64,000 nt of DNA from Chryseobacterium takakiae (GTDB taxonomy: Bacteria; Bacteroidota; Bacteroidia; Flavobacteriales; Weeksellaceae): NCBI RefSeq assembly GCF_900129385.1, contig NZ_FQVO01000001.1, positions 434,001-498,000 on the forward strand, given 5' to 3'. Positions 1-9,334 of this stretch are shown piece by piece; the first letter of the stretch is position 1, and every line of letters begins with the position of its first letter. The translations under genes and the position numbers were made by a program. Below the pieces are notes generated by a model. That model worked only from the letters and a program-made list of their open reading frames with translations. It was not told the origin of the DNA and did not search any database.

Positions 1-671
1 GTGATTTTCTTAAAATAACGGCAGAATGAAGGCACTTTCATATTGGCAAGATCCGCTATTTCTTCGAGGCTGATCTGTTCCTTAAAGTGATCTTTCACAT
101 AATTAAATATATGGTTGATTCTCTCATTATCCTCAACCTGCGTCTGCAGATAATACTTTCCGGCATTCAGTATCCTGTAATCCTGTGTAGTGGCGAGTTC
201 GTCTAATATTTCCAAAAATGTGAGCAGCTTGTTGAGGGACGATATTTCGTGCATGTCGGCAATTTTTTGGCCGACTGTTTTTTTAATATTTTCATTAAAA
301 ACTATTCCGGCTTTTGATTTTTCGAGCAGAGCAGAAATCCGCTGCATTTCAGGAGTTTCCCAAATATGTTCTCCTAAAAAATCCGGCTTAAACTGGATCA
401 CCATTTCATAATCATTATTGGTATTTTCATTGGTAAGTCCGCAATGCGGGAGATTGCTTCCTATCAAAACAAGGTCGCCATCGGAAAAATAAGAAATATT
501 GCTTCCAATCTGCCTCTTTCCGGAACCCTTGCACACAAATATAAGCTCTACTTCCGGATGATAATGCCAGACATGGGATTTTATATTTTCATTACGCTGA
601 AATTTCAGACTTGTAAAACTGCTGCCGATATTTGGTTTTATGGCTTCAAACGCAGGATTGGCATGTTTCAT
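1..671 (-). CDS. AraC-family transcriptional regulator (partial, C-terminus off the left edge)
   Basis: The minus strand is open from an ATG at 671 to the window edge, giving about 223 residues that begin MKHANPAFEAIKPN. Residues 15-90 look like the cupin-type sensor of AraC regulators (HVWHYHPEVELIFV, then FSDGDLVLIGSNLPHC). The last ~35 residues are the start of an AraC helix-turn-helix (EQISLEEIADLANMKVPSFC, then RYFKK). The second HTH lies outside the window. A second Met is available at 664. It is a one-component sugar-type regulator by family, but its ligand is unknown. It is transcribed away from the small secreted protein at 832 and lies 0.9 kb from the end of the xylan island, so a role in the island is possible but not shown. 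Confidence 0.85.
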   Translation of the reverse strand, partial: MKHANPAFEAIKPNIGSSFTSLKFQRNENIKSHVWHYHPEVELIFVCKGSGKRQIGSNISYFSDGDLVLIGSNLPHCGLTNENTNNDYEMVIQFKPDFLGEHIWETPEMQRISALLEKSKAGIVFNENIKKTVGQKIADMHEISSLNKLLTFLEILDELATTQDYRILNAGKYYLQTQVEDNERINHIFNYVKDHFKEQISLEEIADLANMKVPSFCRYFKKI

Positions 672-788
672 TACTGTACAATTAATTATATGTAAAATTA
701 ACAATTAATATTCAATTAACATTAAGTAAAGGTTAATATTACACATATATATGAAAATTATATTGTAGAATGAGGAAAATATCTGCTG

Positions 789-796
789 TAGATTTG
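789..796 (+). promoter_or_regulatory. Bacteroidota-type promoter -7 element (TAGATTTG)
   Basis: TAGATTTG fits the Bacteroidota -7 consensus TAnnTTTG and lies 35 nt upstream of the ATG at 832. A TTG at 763-765 could be the -33 element, but its 23-nt spacing is at the long end. Inference only. Confidence 0.4.
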
Positions 797-831
797 CAGT
801 ATAAATTATTGATAACAATAAACTTGTCATT

Positions 832-1428
832 ATGAATACATTTTTAAAATCAGCTTTTCTTGCAGGATTCTTATTAATCTCAGCAAGCTTGATGAGTAAG
901 GACAGAGACTTTTCTATCTCTTTAGGAACGGTGAATGCAAAAACAATAAATTTTGAGATATCTAATGCTAAAAACGTTTCATTGTTTGTATATAACGATA
1001 TAGACGGCGAAATATTTTCTGAAAAACTTGATGCAGAAAACGTTATTTCAAAATCTTATGATCTGAAAGAGCTCTCTACAGGAACTTATTATCTGGTAGC
1101 AGAATCTGAAGGAAAGGTTGAAAAATACAGAATCAGCATTAACAAAGATAATGTGATGGAAGTTGATAAAACTCCTGTAAGTGTTATCAATAAACCGGAA
1201 TACAGTGTTTCAGGTAACTTTGTAAAACTTCATATGTCTGATGTAAAAAATCCTGTGATGATTTCTGTAACGGATTTTGCAGACAGCACCTATTACACAG
1301 CAACAAAACAATCTGAAAACGGAGATCTGAATGTCACTTTTGATCTGGATAGAAACACATCAGAAAATTACATCATCCGTGTAGAAGAAAACGGAAATGT
1401 TTTTAACAAGATCATTTCCTTAAAATAA
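832..1428 (+). CDS. Small secreted beta-strand-rich protein of unknown function
   Basis: A 198-residue protein with an N-terminal signal peptide (MNTFLKSAFLAGFLLISASL). The mature part alternates short hydrophobic and polar stretches typical of beta-sandwich domains and looks like two similar halves (residues 25-105 and 115-198), each ending in a strand such as EKYRISINKD or NVFNKIISLK. There are no Cys residues, no catalytic motif and no T9SS tail. It has its own putative promoter (789) and a strong terminator (1524-1567), so it is monocistronic. Similar short exported proteins are common in Flavobacteriia. I do not recognise a function, and nothing ties it to xylan except position. Confidence 0.8.
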   Translation: MNTFLKSAFLAGFLLISASLMSKDRDFSISLGTVNAKTINFEISNAKNVSLFVYNDIDGEIFSEKLDAENVISKSYDLKELSTGTYYLVAESEGKVEKYRISINKDNVMEVDKTPVSVINKPEYSVSGNFVKLHMSDVKNPVMISVTDFADSTYYTATKQSENGDLNVTFDLDRNTSENYIIRVEENGNVFNKIISLK

Positions 1429-1523
1429 AGAACATTAGTGTAATACACTAATTATTCCATATACTAATTATTATATAGTTATTCCGATTAATACCGGATA
1501 AAATTTCAGTACAGTTATTTTTT

Positions 1524-1567
1524 ATGAGGCAACTCTTCTTTTCAACACAGAAAAAGAGTTGCCTCAT
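1524..1567 (+). terminator. Intrinsic terminator after the secreted protein gene
   Basis: A perfect 14-bp inverted repeat (ATGAGGCAACTCTT at 1524-1537, complement at 1554-1567) runs directly into TTTT on the plus strand. The minus strand has A's after the stem, so it works for the plus-strand gene only. It ends three bases before the stop codon of the convergent GH67 gene. Confidence 0.85.
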
Positions 1568-1569
1568 TT

Positions 1570-3603
1570 TTAATTATGGTGCCCCATATTCAGTTTTATT
1601 TTTTTTACTTCTTCCAGCTCATAAACAGGTCTTTCAATGTCATAAGGAATCGGCATTTTAGAGAAAGTCTGGAAATACAGTAAACATGCATCTTTCCACC
1701 AGACAGCATCTTTAGATTGGATTTTTAGCTTTGACTGCACTTCTGTAAACCTCTGGTTGTCAATATAAGGCTTCATCTGATCCCATATTTTCTGATAATC
1801 TCTTACCTTGTGAACTCCTGAGTCATATTTATAGCACAGTTCTTCCCACATGGTTCTACCATCTTTCATTTTATATTCCCACGGCACATGGTGAAACCAA
1901 AGAATAAGGTTTTCCGGACAGGTTTTAATATTTCCATAGATTTCATTTAATGGAGGGAAATATTGTGAAACTGCATTACTTCCGCTTGCAGTTCTGTCAA
2001 AACCAAGTCCTTTTTCATCTGCCTGATGATAATAAACCGGCGACCAGTCGGGTCTTGTTCCTTTATAATCTCCCCACGGTTCGGGACCATAATGATGCAT
2101 TCCTGCAAAAATATGATGAAGACCTAAAGGCATCATATAATCAACTGCAGTTTCTCTTGAAGTGAGCATCATTTCTTTTACAGGATTAAGAAATTTTTCA
2201 TGATCCGTAAAAGTCATGGTAATCCATTCTTTAGCAATTTGTTCTGAATTAAGCTCATGATTCCATGCAAGGCGCCCGAATGCATACCAGTTGGCCTGTG
2301 CAAAATGATGGCCTGTCCAGTTCGTATCTTCTCCAATATTGGCAACCGCAGAAATGGCTGTAATTTTTGCAGGCCTTAACGTTCCGTCCGTGAGCTTTGC
2401 AATAGTAGAACCTTCCCCGTCAGAAAAGGTATCACTTTCCAATGTTTCTCTGAACAGCGGAGCCAGATATACCAAATGATTAGCTTGTCCAAGATATTCC
2501 TGGGTGATCTGGAATTCCACCATTTCCTGTGTCTTCCTTAAAGCTCCGAATAATGGGTTAAAAGCTTCTCTAGGCTGAAAATCTACAGGTCCGTTTTTGA
2601 TCTGAATGATGACATTATCCCTGAATTTTCCATCAAGAGGAACAAATTCCAGATAAGCCTGCTTTGCGCGGTCATCTTTGCTCGGACTATAGACAAAGGC
2701 TCTCCACATTACAATTCCTCCGTAAGGTTTTAAAACATCAGCCATCATATTGGCGCCATCTGCATGGGTTCTTCCGTAATCCTGAGGTCCGGGCTGGCCT
2801 TCGGAGTTGGCTTTTACCAAAAAACCACCGAAGTCAGGAATTAATTTATATATTTCTGAAGATTTATTTTTCCACCATTTCTGAACATTTTTATTCAACG
2901 GATCCGAGTTTTCTGTACCGCCCAACACTTTAGGCGAAGCAAAATTCACCGAAAGATAAACCCTGATTCCGTAAGGTCTGAAAATATCTGCCAAAATTTT
3001 TACTTTTTTCAGATAATCTTCACGAAGCATATTCGGAGAGGCATTAACATTATTCAGAACCACCGAATTAACTCCGATAGAGGCATTTGCCCTCGCGTAT
3101 TCTTCATATCTGGGAGAAATTGTATCCGGAAGATCTTCCCATTTCCAAAGAGAATGTCCTGCATAACCGCGCTCAATTGTTCCATCCAGATTATCCCAAT
3201 GATTAAGGATTCTTACGTCGTAAGAAGGTTTTTCCGTTATATTTAAATTGGTAGTGGAAACATGGGTCTGCTGGAGCCGTAAAATATGATACACGCCATA
3301 CAACAAGCCGATTTCTTTTGCAGAAGCAATAACAATTTTATTCTGTCCGGACTTTATGGTGTAACCGTCTTTCAGGTTTTTTAAAGATTTATCGGTTCGA
3401 AGTTCTACGGTTTGCCCCTGCCAATGACTGCTCAATTCTTTTCTGGCAATATTCAAGGTCGGGCTGTTTCCTTTTGCAATAATTTGATCTGCGGAAATCC
3501 CGTTTTTCGCAGGAAAGCGAAGCCAGAGCTGACTTCCGTCTTCCGCAAAAATCAGAAAAGGAAACATTAGAAATACGATGAAGTACATTCGGAAATGCTG
3601 CAT
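1570..3603 (-). CDS. aguA: GH67 alpha-glucuronidase, secreted
   Basis: A 677-residue GH67 enzyme that removes (4-O-methyl-)glucuronic acid from the non-reducing end of xylo-oligosaccharides. The signal peptide is MQHFRMYFIVFLMFPFLIFA. The carboxylates E268 (NSEGQPGP), D341 (GPVDF) and E369 (QEYLG) have the same spacing (73 and 28 residues) as E292, D365 and E393 of the studied Cellvibrio enzyme. The family signature WGDYKGTRPDWSP also occurs. No T9SS tail is present, so it is probably periplasmic. A strong hairpin (3699-3731) separates it from the GH43 gene upstream, so it may be transcribed at a lower level or separately. It complements GH115 at 29424, which works on internal substitutions. 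Confidence 0.96.
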   Translation of the reverse strand: MQHFRMYFIVFLMFPFLIFAEDGSQLWLRFPAKNGISADQIIAKGNSPTLNIARKELSSHWQGQTVELRTDKSLKNLKDGYTIKSGQNKIVIASAKEIGLLYGVYHILRLQQTHVSTTNLNITEKPSYDVRILNHWDNLDGTIERGYAGHSLWKWEDLPDTISPRYEEYARANASIGVNSVVLNNVNASPNMLREDYLKKVKILADIFRPYGIRVYLSVNFASPKVLGGTENSDPLNKNVQKWWKNKSSEIYKLIPDFGGFLVKANSEGQPGPQDYGRTHADGANMMADVLKPYGGIVMWRAFVYSPSKDDRAKQAYLEFVPLDGKFRDNVIIQIKNGPVDFQPREAFNPLFGALRKTQEMVEFQITQEYLGQANHLVYLAPLFRETLESDTFSDGEGSTIAKLTDGTLRPAKITAISAVANIGEDTNWTGHHFAQANWYAFGRLAWNHELNSEQIAKEWITMTFTDHEKFLNPVKEMMLTSRETAVDYMMPLGLHHIFAGMHHYGPEPWGDYKGTRPDWSPVYYHQADEKGLGFDRTASGSNAVSQYFPPLNEIYGNIKTCPENLILWFHHVPWEYKMKDGRTMWEELCYKYDSGVHKVRDYQKIWDQMKPYIDNQRFTEVQSKLKIQSKDAVWWKDACLLYFQTFSKMPIPYDIERPVYELEEVKKIKLNMGHHN

Positions 3604-3634
3604 GGTAATTTTTTTAATTTTTAATTTAAATTCT

Positions 3635-3677
3635 ATAGGTTATACCTACGGCTATTGTTATTGAACCCTTCGGGTTC
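3635..3677. repeat. Modular hairpin repeat (TAGG..CCTA plus GAACCC-TTC-GGGTTC)
   Basis: Two adjacent small palindromes: TAGG-TTATA-CCTA near 3636-3648, and GAACCC-TTC-GGGTTC at 3663-3677, joined by GGCTATTGTTATT. The same order and linker recur at 18464-18509 and, in part, at 48577-48605. Confidence 0.8.
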
Positions 3678-3698
3678 CGTGTGTGAAATTGGTTTAAA

Positions 3699-3731
3699 AA
3701 CTTTGTCAAAGTTCGGAACTTTGACAAAGTT
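3699..3731 (-). terminator. Perfect 15-bp hairpin, probable terminator between GH43 and GH67
   Basis: AACTTTGTCAAAGTT at 3699-3713 pairs perfectly with 3717-3731 around a 3-nt loop. On the minus strand the stem is followed by a short T run. It lies 10 nt past the stop of the GH43 gene at 3741, so it can end or attenuate the upstream operon. Each arm is itself a near-palindrome, so it may also be a mobile repeat. Confidence 0.7.
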
Positions 3732-3740
3732 GATTGCATT

Positions 3741-4715
3741 TTACTGATTTTCGTCCAATCCTTCGATGGTTTTTATTTTACCGTTTTCATCATATTCAAG
3801 TTCTACAACCTTCATGCTTCTAAGCCATGTTCTTCCGCCGCTTGGAACACTGTCGTGAAAAAACAGGTACCATTTCCCTTTAAATTCAACAATACTATGA
3901 TGGGTAGTCCAGCCTATTACCGGTGTTAAAATTTCACCCTGAAAAGTAAATGGCCCGTACAGATTGTCTCCGGTTGCATAACACAACAAATGCGTATCGC
4001 CGGTTGAATAGGAAAAGTAATATTTACCATTGTATTTATGCATCCAGGAAGCTTCAAAGAAACGGTGTTGGTCTCCGTGAAGCAGAGGATTTCCATTTTC
4101 ATCGAGGATGAGAATGTCTTTAGGCTCTTCGGCAAATTCCAGCATATCTTCACTTAACAAAGCAACTTTGGAAGGAATGGCAGGTTCATGATCTTGAGGA
4201 ATTACGGCACATTCCAGGGCTTTATTGTTTCGGTAACGCTGAAGTTGTCCGCCCCAGATTCCTCCGAAATACATATAATGTTTTCCGTTTTCTTCAAAAA
4301 CACAAGGGTCAATGCTGTAGCTTCCCATCATCGGATGTTTTTCCGGAACGAACGGCCCGTAAGGTTTGTCGCTCACCGCAACACCGATTCTGAAAATATC
4401 GTTTTTGTCCTTCAGCGGAAAATACATATAATATTTACCGTTTTTAAAAGCAACATCACAGTCCCAGAGCTGTCTCCCCGACCATGGAATATCTTTAACC
4501 GAAAGCACAACTCCATGATCCGTAATTTCCCCGTTTTCTACATCATCCAAAGAAAAAACGTGATAATCATTCATGTCGAAATGATCACCGTTATCATTTT
4601 CTTCAATGCCGCTTTCTCGATCGTGGGAAGGATAGATATAGATTTTACCCTCAAAAACATGGACGGAGGGATCTGCCATATAATCTTTGGGGAATAGATA
4701 TTTTGATTTTTTCAT
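3741..4715 (-). CDS. GH43 beta-xylosidase/arabinofuranosidase, cytoplasmic
   Basis: A 324-residue single-domain GH43 (five-bladed propeller) with the three expected acids: the base in YMADPSV near the N-terminus, the pKa modulator in SIDPCVF, and the acid in FFEASWM. The N-terminus MKKSKYLFPKDYMADPS has no hydrophobic segment, so unlike the other five GH43 proteins here it should stay in the cytoplasm. It resembles the compact GH43 subfamily that contains exo-beta-xylosidases and arabinofuranosidases. It follows the GPH symporter and GH10 genes in one transcript unit, which fits a role in hydrolysing imported xylobiose or arabinosyl-xylo-oligosaccharides. The exact specificity cannot be read from the sequence. 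Confidence 0.93.
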   Translation of the reverse strand: MKKSKYLFPKDYMADPSVHVFEGKIYIYPSHDRESGIEENDNGDHFDMNDYHVFSLDDVENGEITDHGVVLSVKDIPWSGRQLWDCDVAFKNGKYYMYFPLKDKNDIFRIGVAVSDKPYGPFVPEKHPMMGSYSIDPCVFEENGKHYMYFGGIWGGQLQRYRNNKALECAVIPQDHEPAIPSKVALLSEDMLEFAEEPKDILILDENGNPLLHGDQHRFFEASWMHKYNGKYYFSYSTGDTHLLCYATGDNLYGPFTFQGEILTPVIGWTTHHSIVEFKGKWYLFFHDSVPSGGRTWLRSMKVVELEYDENGKIKTIEGLDENQ

Positions 4716-4785
4716 TTTTAAATAAGATATTAGATAATAGACTGATGGATAATAGATTTATAAATGATGATCGATGATCGATGAT

Positions 4786-5907
4786 TTATTTTTTTTCTTT
4801 TGTTAGCTGAATGATTTTTTCTACTACAGGTTTTGCTTTGAAGTTGCGGTCGAAAAGTAAAGGGTAATCGGTTCTTCCTTTTACCGGGAAATCATTTTTC
4901 CAGGACTGGTTATCCGTAACGCCCCACATTGTCACTCTTCGGATTTTGTCTTCATGTTTGATGAACAGACGGAAGAAATCGAGGTAACGGTTTTCCCATT
5001 CTTTCTGCACATTTTGTGGAAGGCCTTTTGTATATGGATTCATCTTTGCCTGATATTCCACCGTATCTGAAACATTGGCGGAAGTTCCCCAAGGTGAAGG
5101 AAGCGCACTGATTTCCATTTCGGTAACATTTACTTTTACTCCGGCGGAAGCATAATCGACAATCGCTTTTTCATATTCTTCCAGTTTCGGAGTATCAAGC
5201 CCAACGTGTGTCTGCATACCAACACCGTCAACTCTTATTCCTCTGGATTTCATATTTTTAACAATATTAATTACCGTTTTTACTTTTTCAGGAAACCATT
5301 CGTTGTAATCATTGTAATACAGTTCGGCATTGGGATCAGCTTCCTGAGCGTACTGGAAAGCCAGCGGAATAAATTCTTCGCCCAGAATTTCATAAAATTT
5401 GCTTTTTCTGTACGTTCCGTCTTCCATGATGGCTTCATTAACTACATCCCATCCTTTTACACGGCCTTTGTATCTTGAAACAACTGTGTTGATATGATTT
5501 TTCATGCGCTGCTTCAACACTTCAGCGGAAACATTTTTTCCGTCCTTGTCCACAAAAAACCATTTGGGTAATTGGGAATGCCAAATCAGCGTATGACCAA
5601 TGATAAACATGTTGTTCTTTTCACCGAAAGCCACAAAACGATCGGCATCATCAAAGAAAAATTTTCCTTCCTGGGGCTGAAGAAACATCGACTTCATACA
5701 GTTTTCCGCCACAATGGAACTGAATTGGGAGGTGATAATCTGATCTGATTTCACATCCGTTCCGTTAATCTGCGGCAGGCTCATAGCCGTACCGATGTAA
5801 AATTTATCTTTAAAAGCTTTCTTCAGGGAATTTTCCGTTTTTTGGGCTGCTGCATTTGAAACAGCAAGAGTCATTAAACCCAATACAATTATTCGCTTCA
5901 TAGTCAT
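4786..5907 (-). CDS. GH10 endo-beta-1,4-xylanase
   Basis: A 373-residue GH10 (TIM barrel) xylanase. The signal peptide is MTMKRIIVLGLMTLAVSNAAAQ; the Met at position 3 is an equally good start. The acid/base is E158 (WDVVNEA) and the nucleophile E263 (VTEMEIS); the substrate motif IGHTLIWHSQLP is present. There is only a catalytic domain, with no carbohydrate-binding module and no T9SS tail, so it is more likely periplasmic, cutting imported oligosaccharides, than a surface enzyme. Its start lies 2 nt beyond the stop of the GPH symporter gene, indicating translational coupling in one operon. Confidence 0.96.
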   Translation of the reverse strand: MTMKRIIVLGLMTLAVSNAAAQKTENSLKKAFKDKFYIGTAMSLPQINGTDVKSDQIITSQFSSIVAENCMKSMFLQPQEGKFFFDDADRFVAFGEKNNMFIIGHTLIWHSQLPKWFFVDKDGKNVSAEVLKQRMKNHINTVVSRYKGRVKGWDVVNEAIMEDGTYRKSKFYEILGEEFIPLAFQYAQEADPNAELYYNDYNEWFPEKVKTVINIVKNMKSRGIRVDGVGMQTHVGLDTPKLEEYEKAIVDYASAGVKVNVTEMEISALPSPWGTSANVSDTVEYQAKMNPYTKGLPQNVQKEWENRYLDFFRLFIKHEDKIRRVTMWGVTDNQSWKNDFPVKGRTDYPLLFDRNFKAKPVVEKIIQLTKEKK

Positions 5908-5909
5908 AA

Positions 5910-7358
5910 TTATTGTTTTCTTCTTTCTGCCAGATCTTTTTCAATCTGGACTTCCATTTTTTTATTGATTTTATAGAATAAAAGTAATCCGCATGCGATG
6001 AAAAAAGGAATTGAAGGGAAAACGCTTACCAGCATTTTAGCTCCTACAGCCACCGTTTCAGGCTGAACTACATTTTCAGTTCCCTCGGTAGAAATATATC
6101 CGTACTTACCGATAATCAACGCTACTAATGAGCTTCCGATGCTTAAACCTACCTTTAGACCTACCATCATGGCAGAGAAGATAATAGCCGTGGCCCTTCT
6201 GTTGTTTTTCCATTCGGAGTAGTCGGCTACGTCGGCAATCATGGCCCATAATAAAGGGGTGCTGATTCCGTAAAAGAATCCGTGTAAAATCTGGGAAAGG
6301 AACATCATTCCAACTGCCTTCGGAGGATAAAATACAAAGAACAGCACAAATAAAGTGGAAATGAAAAGCGATGCGATAAACGTATCACGCTTCCCATATT
6401 TATCGGCAAACTTTTTAGAAAAAGTAATTCCTATGATCATCATAATGATTCCACCTGCGTTAAACAAACCGAAACCTGCAGATTTAGGATCTTCACCAAA
6501 GAAATTCATCCCTATTGAATTGAAGAATGCGGTAATGGGTGAAATAAAACTTTTAAGCGAAGTTTCATCTACATAATTGTTAAAATAATACACATAAGCT
6601 CCTCCTTTCATTGCCAGCGTAATGAAAATAAAAGCAGTAACGGTTAACATAATGATCCACGGCCTGTTCTGGAAAATATCTTTTAAATCTTCTTTTAAGG
6701 TTGATTTTTGCTCAGGCTTTGGGATAATCCTTTCTTTTGTGGTGAAAAATGTGATCAGAAGCATGACAGAACCAATCACCGCAAGCCAGGTCATGACCGT
6801 TTCGATACCGGCTGCTTTATCTCCGTTTCCTACGGATAAAATAATCGGCAGCATGAATACCTGAACGAAGAACTGGGCAAACATCACCGCCACGAAACGA
6901 TACGAAGAAATACTGTTACGCTCTCCCATATCTCCTGTGATAACACCACTCAGTGCGGCATACGGAAGATTGTTGGCTGCATACAACAACAATAACAAAG
7001 AGTATGTTGCGGCAGCATAGATCATTTTTCCTTGATATGAAAAATCCGGCGTGCTGAATGCCAGTAAAGCCGTAATCCCCAGCGGAACGGAGGTGAAAAG
7101 AATCCATGGTCTGAATTTTCCCCATTTTGTAGCGGTACGATCTGCCAAAGCGCCAACCATCGGGTTGAAACCGAAACCGGCAATTAATCCTACGATGAGC
7201 GTAATGACTGATGCATCTTCAGGTTTTAGTCCGTAAATATCCGTATAGAAATAAGCGAGATATGTTACAAGGGTCTGAAAAACAAGGTTGGCAGCAAGAT
7301 CTCCCAGACTGTAGCCTATTTTTTCAACGACAGATATCTTCTGTGATGGATTGTTCAT
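5910..7358 (-). CDS. GPH-family (MelB-like) sugar:cation symporter for pentosides or xylo-oligosaccharides
   Basis: A 482-residue inner-membrane protein of the glycoside-pentoside-hexuronide family (major facilitator fold) with about 12 hydrophobic segments. Family marks are EKIGYSLGDLAANLVFQ at the N-terminus, YLAYFYTDIYGL in helix 1, and GKFRPWILF in the first cytoplasmic loop. GPH members import glycosides with H+ or Na+. Placement between an acetylesterase, GH10 and a cytoplasmic GH43 suggests xylobiose or short xylo-oligosaccharides as cargo; this is inferred from the neighbourhood. It is coupled to GH10 (2-nt gap) and 54 nt after the esterase gene. Confidence 0.93.
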   Translation of the reverse strand: MNNPSQKISVVEKIGYSLGDLAANLVFQTLVTYLAYFYTDIYGLKPEDASVITLIVGLIAGFGFNPMVGALADRTATKWGKFRPWILFTSVPLGITALLAFSTPDFSYQGKMIYAAATYSLLLLLYAANNLPYAALSGVITGDMGERNSISSYRFVAVMFAQFFVQVFMLPIILSVGNGDKAAGIETVMTWLAVIGSVMLLITFFTTKERIIPKPEQKSTLKEDLKDIFQNRPWIIMLTVTAFIFITLAMKGGAYVYYFNNYVDETSLKSFISPITAFFNSIGMNFFGEDPKSAGFGLFNAGGIIMMIIGITFSKKFADKYGKRDTFIASLFISTLFVLFFVFYPPKAVGMMFLSQILHGFFYGISTPLLWAMIADVADYSEWKNNRRATAIIFSAMMVGLKVGLSIGSSLVALIIGKYGYISTEGTENVVQPETVAVGAKMLVSVFPSIPFFIACGLLLFYKINKKMEVQIEKDLAERRKQ

Positions 7359-7412
7359 ATGGTTGTAAATGTTTTAATAGATAAGTGATGATAGACTGAT
7401 GGATAATAGATT

Positions 7413-9323
7413 TTATTCTGTAGTGAATGGTGAAGCCGGAAGCCCTGACTTATTTTTTAAATTCCCGTCCGGATTATCGGCCCAGTCGTATCGTACGGAA
7501 ACCGGATCATTAACTCCATCATTCCAGACTACAATATTTTTACCCTGAATTTTGGCTTTTGCCCATTGATAATTTCCATCTTTTCCTTTGATGGCAAAGC
7601 CTTTCAGTTCCGAAACCGGAGCAAAATCATCGGTTCCTTTGTTAAAGGATAGTCTGATTTTATTCCCTTCAACTTTCATTGACTGATAAACAGGTCCATC
7701 TGCAACGATCTCTTTTTTGTCGCCAATTTTCAACGCCTGCAAAGCCAGTCGGTCGCCCACTGTTTTTTTGTCAAGAGGATGAATATCATTCCACTCTCCG
7801 GCGTCTATAATCACGGCAAGTCCGGTTTGCGGAACGGTGAGCGAAACTTTTCGCTGCTGGTCTCTGAGTTCTGCCCAATTGCTTTCCACAGGCTGATTTT
7901 TAGCTTCCATAAAATTCGCAAGCTGAACGATCAGGAACGGTGCGTCTTTTTCATTCCATTTGGAACGCCAGTCGTTGATCATTGTGGTTAAAAGATCGCC
8001 ATACTCTTTCGGTTTGCCGGTATTGCTTTCGCCCTGGTACCAAAGAAATCCTTTTACTTTATAGTTAATCAGCGGATTGATCATGGAATTATAAAGGCCG
8101 GTTGGTTTCCAGCGGATGAAGGTCTGTCCCGGAGCCATTTTCTCCATTTTAGCCCCAATTTTATATTTCCAACTACCTGTAAGATCAATTTTCTGTCCGC
8201 CGATTTCAAGATAATACGGTTTATCGGCAATGAACTGTCCTTTTCCGCTTCCGTTGGTAATTCTTACGGCAATTATATTTTTACCTTCTTTCAGAATCCC
8301 AGCCGGAATATCGTACCATCTTGGAGGATATTCATACGTAACGTTTCCTACTTTAACGCCGTTGATGTACGTCACATCCGCATCTTTTATTCTGCCAAGA
8401 TTCAGGAAAGCTGCTTTTCCTGCCTCATCTTTTGACAATGTGATTTCTTTTCTTAACCATACAGAGCCTTCGAAAGACCCTTCCTGATCTTCCCATGATC
8501 CAGGGACATTCATCGTTTTCCATGATGAATCATCCAGGTCAAAATTTTCCCAGTGCTGATTGAGACCGATGTCACTTTGATCCAACTCGGTGTACCAGGC
8601 TCTGCTTAAAGCCTGTTCGCCGGATTCGGTAGATTTTATTAAATCATCATTTTTCCATTTTTCAGCTTCCTGAAGATATTCCGGATAGCTTTTAAGAGAA
8701 TTCGCATCCATCCAGGCCTGAACCGGAGAGCCACCCAAACTGGTATGGATAATTCCTACAGGGATTTTATTTCTCTCATACAGATTTTTAGCGAAAAAGT
8801 AAGCAACACCCGAAAAATTCTGAATGGTTTGTGGGTTTGCGCTTTCCCATTTTCCACCATCAAGATCATTTTGCGATGCTTTAAAATTATATTTCTGCGG
8901 AACGGTAAAAAACCTGATGTTTTGATTATTTACCGTTTTCATTTCGTCTCCGTACAGCGGTTTAAGGCGTCTCATCGGAAGTTCCATGTTAGACTGTCCG
9001 GATGCTACCCAAACGTCACCAATTAAAATATCTTTAAGCGTAATATCGTTGATGGTCATTACAAACGGACCTCCGGCCTTAAGTTCCGGAAGCATGATAT
9101 TCCAGTTCCCTTGGTTATCTGCGGTTGCAGAATAGGTTTTGTTTAAAAATTTAACATTCACCTTTTCACCTGCATCAGCATAGCCCCAGATTTTCAGCAC
9201 CTGATTTCTCTGAAGAATCATTCCGTCTGAAACCAGTGCAGGAAGCTTTACCTTAGCATTCAATACACCAATAATGGAAATGGCCAGTATTAAAAATAAT
9301 CTTTTAGAAAAATATATTTTCAT
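7413..9323 (-). CDS. SASA/SiaE-type carbohydrate acetylesterase (probable acetyl-xylan esterase)
   Basis: A 636-residue secreted protein with signal peptide MKIYFSKRLFLILAISIIGV. Residues 25-100 form a beta-sandwich (LVSDGMILQRNQVLKIWGYA). The SGNH-type esterase begins at VASGQSNMELPM (nucleophilic Ser, block I) and carries FLWYQGESNTG (block III) and DIHPLDK (catalytic Asp/His, block V). A lectin-like beta-sandwich is inserted around residues 255-365. The family was named for sialate O-acetylesterases, but relatives in xylan loci act as acetyl-xylan esterases, and that is the likely role here. Its start is 11 nt downstream of the GH127 stop, so the two are co-transcribed. Confidence 0.88.
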   Translation of the reverse strand: MKIYFSKRLFLILAISIIGVLNAKVKLPALVSDGMILQRNQVLKIWGYADAGEKVNVKFLNKTYSATADNQGNWNIMLPELKAGGPFVMTINDITLKDILIGDVWVASGQSNMELPMRRLKPLYGDEMKTVNNQNIRFFTVPQKYNFKASQNDLDGGKWESANPQTIQNFSGVAYFFAKNLYERNKIPVGIIHTSLGGSPVQAWMDANSLKSYPEYLQEAEKWKNDDLIKSTESGEQALSRAWYTELDQSDIGLNQHWENFDLDDSSWKTMNVPGSWEDQEGSFEGSVWLRKEITLSKDEAGKAAFLNLGRIKDADVTYINGVKVGNVTYEYPPRWYDIPAGILKEGKNIIAVRITNGSGKGQFIADKPYYLEIGGQKIDLTGSWKYKIGAKMEKMAPGQTFIRWKPTGLYNSMINPLINYKVKGFLWYQGESNTGKPKEYGDLLTTMINDWRSKWNEKDAPFLIVQLANFMEAKNQPVESNWAELRDQQRKVSLTVPQTGLAVIIDAGEWNDIHPLDKKTVGDRLALQALKIGDKKEIVADGPVYQSMKVEGNKIRLSFNKGTDDFAPVSELKGFAIKGKDGNYQWAKAKIQGKNIVVWNDGVNDPVSVRYDWADNPDGNLKNKSGLPASPFTTE

Positions 9324-9334
9324 GGGTTAATCTT

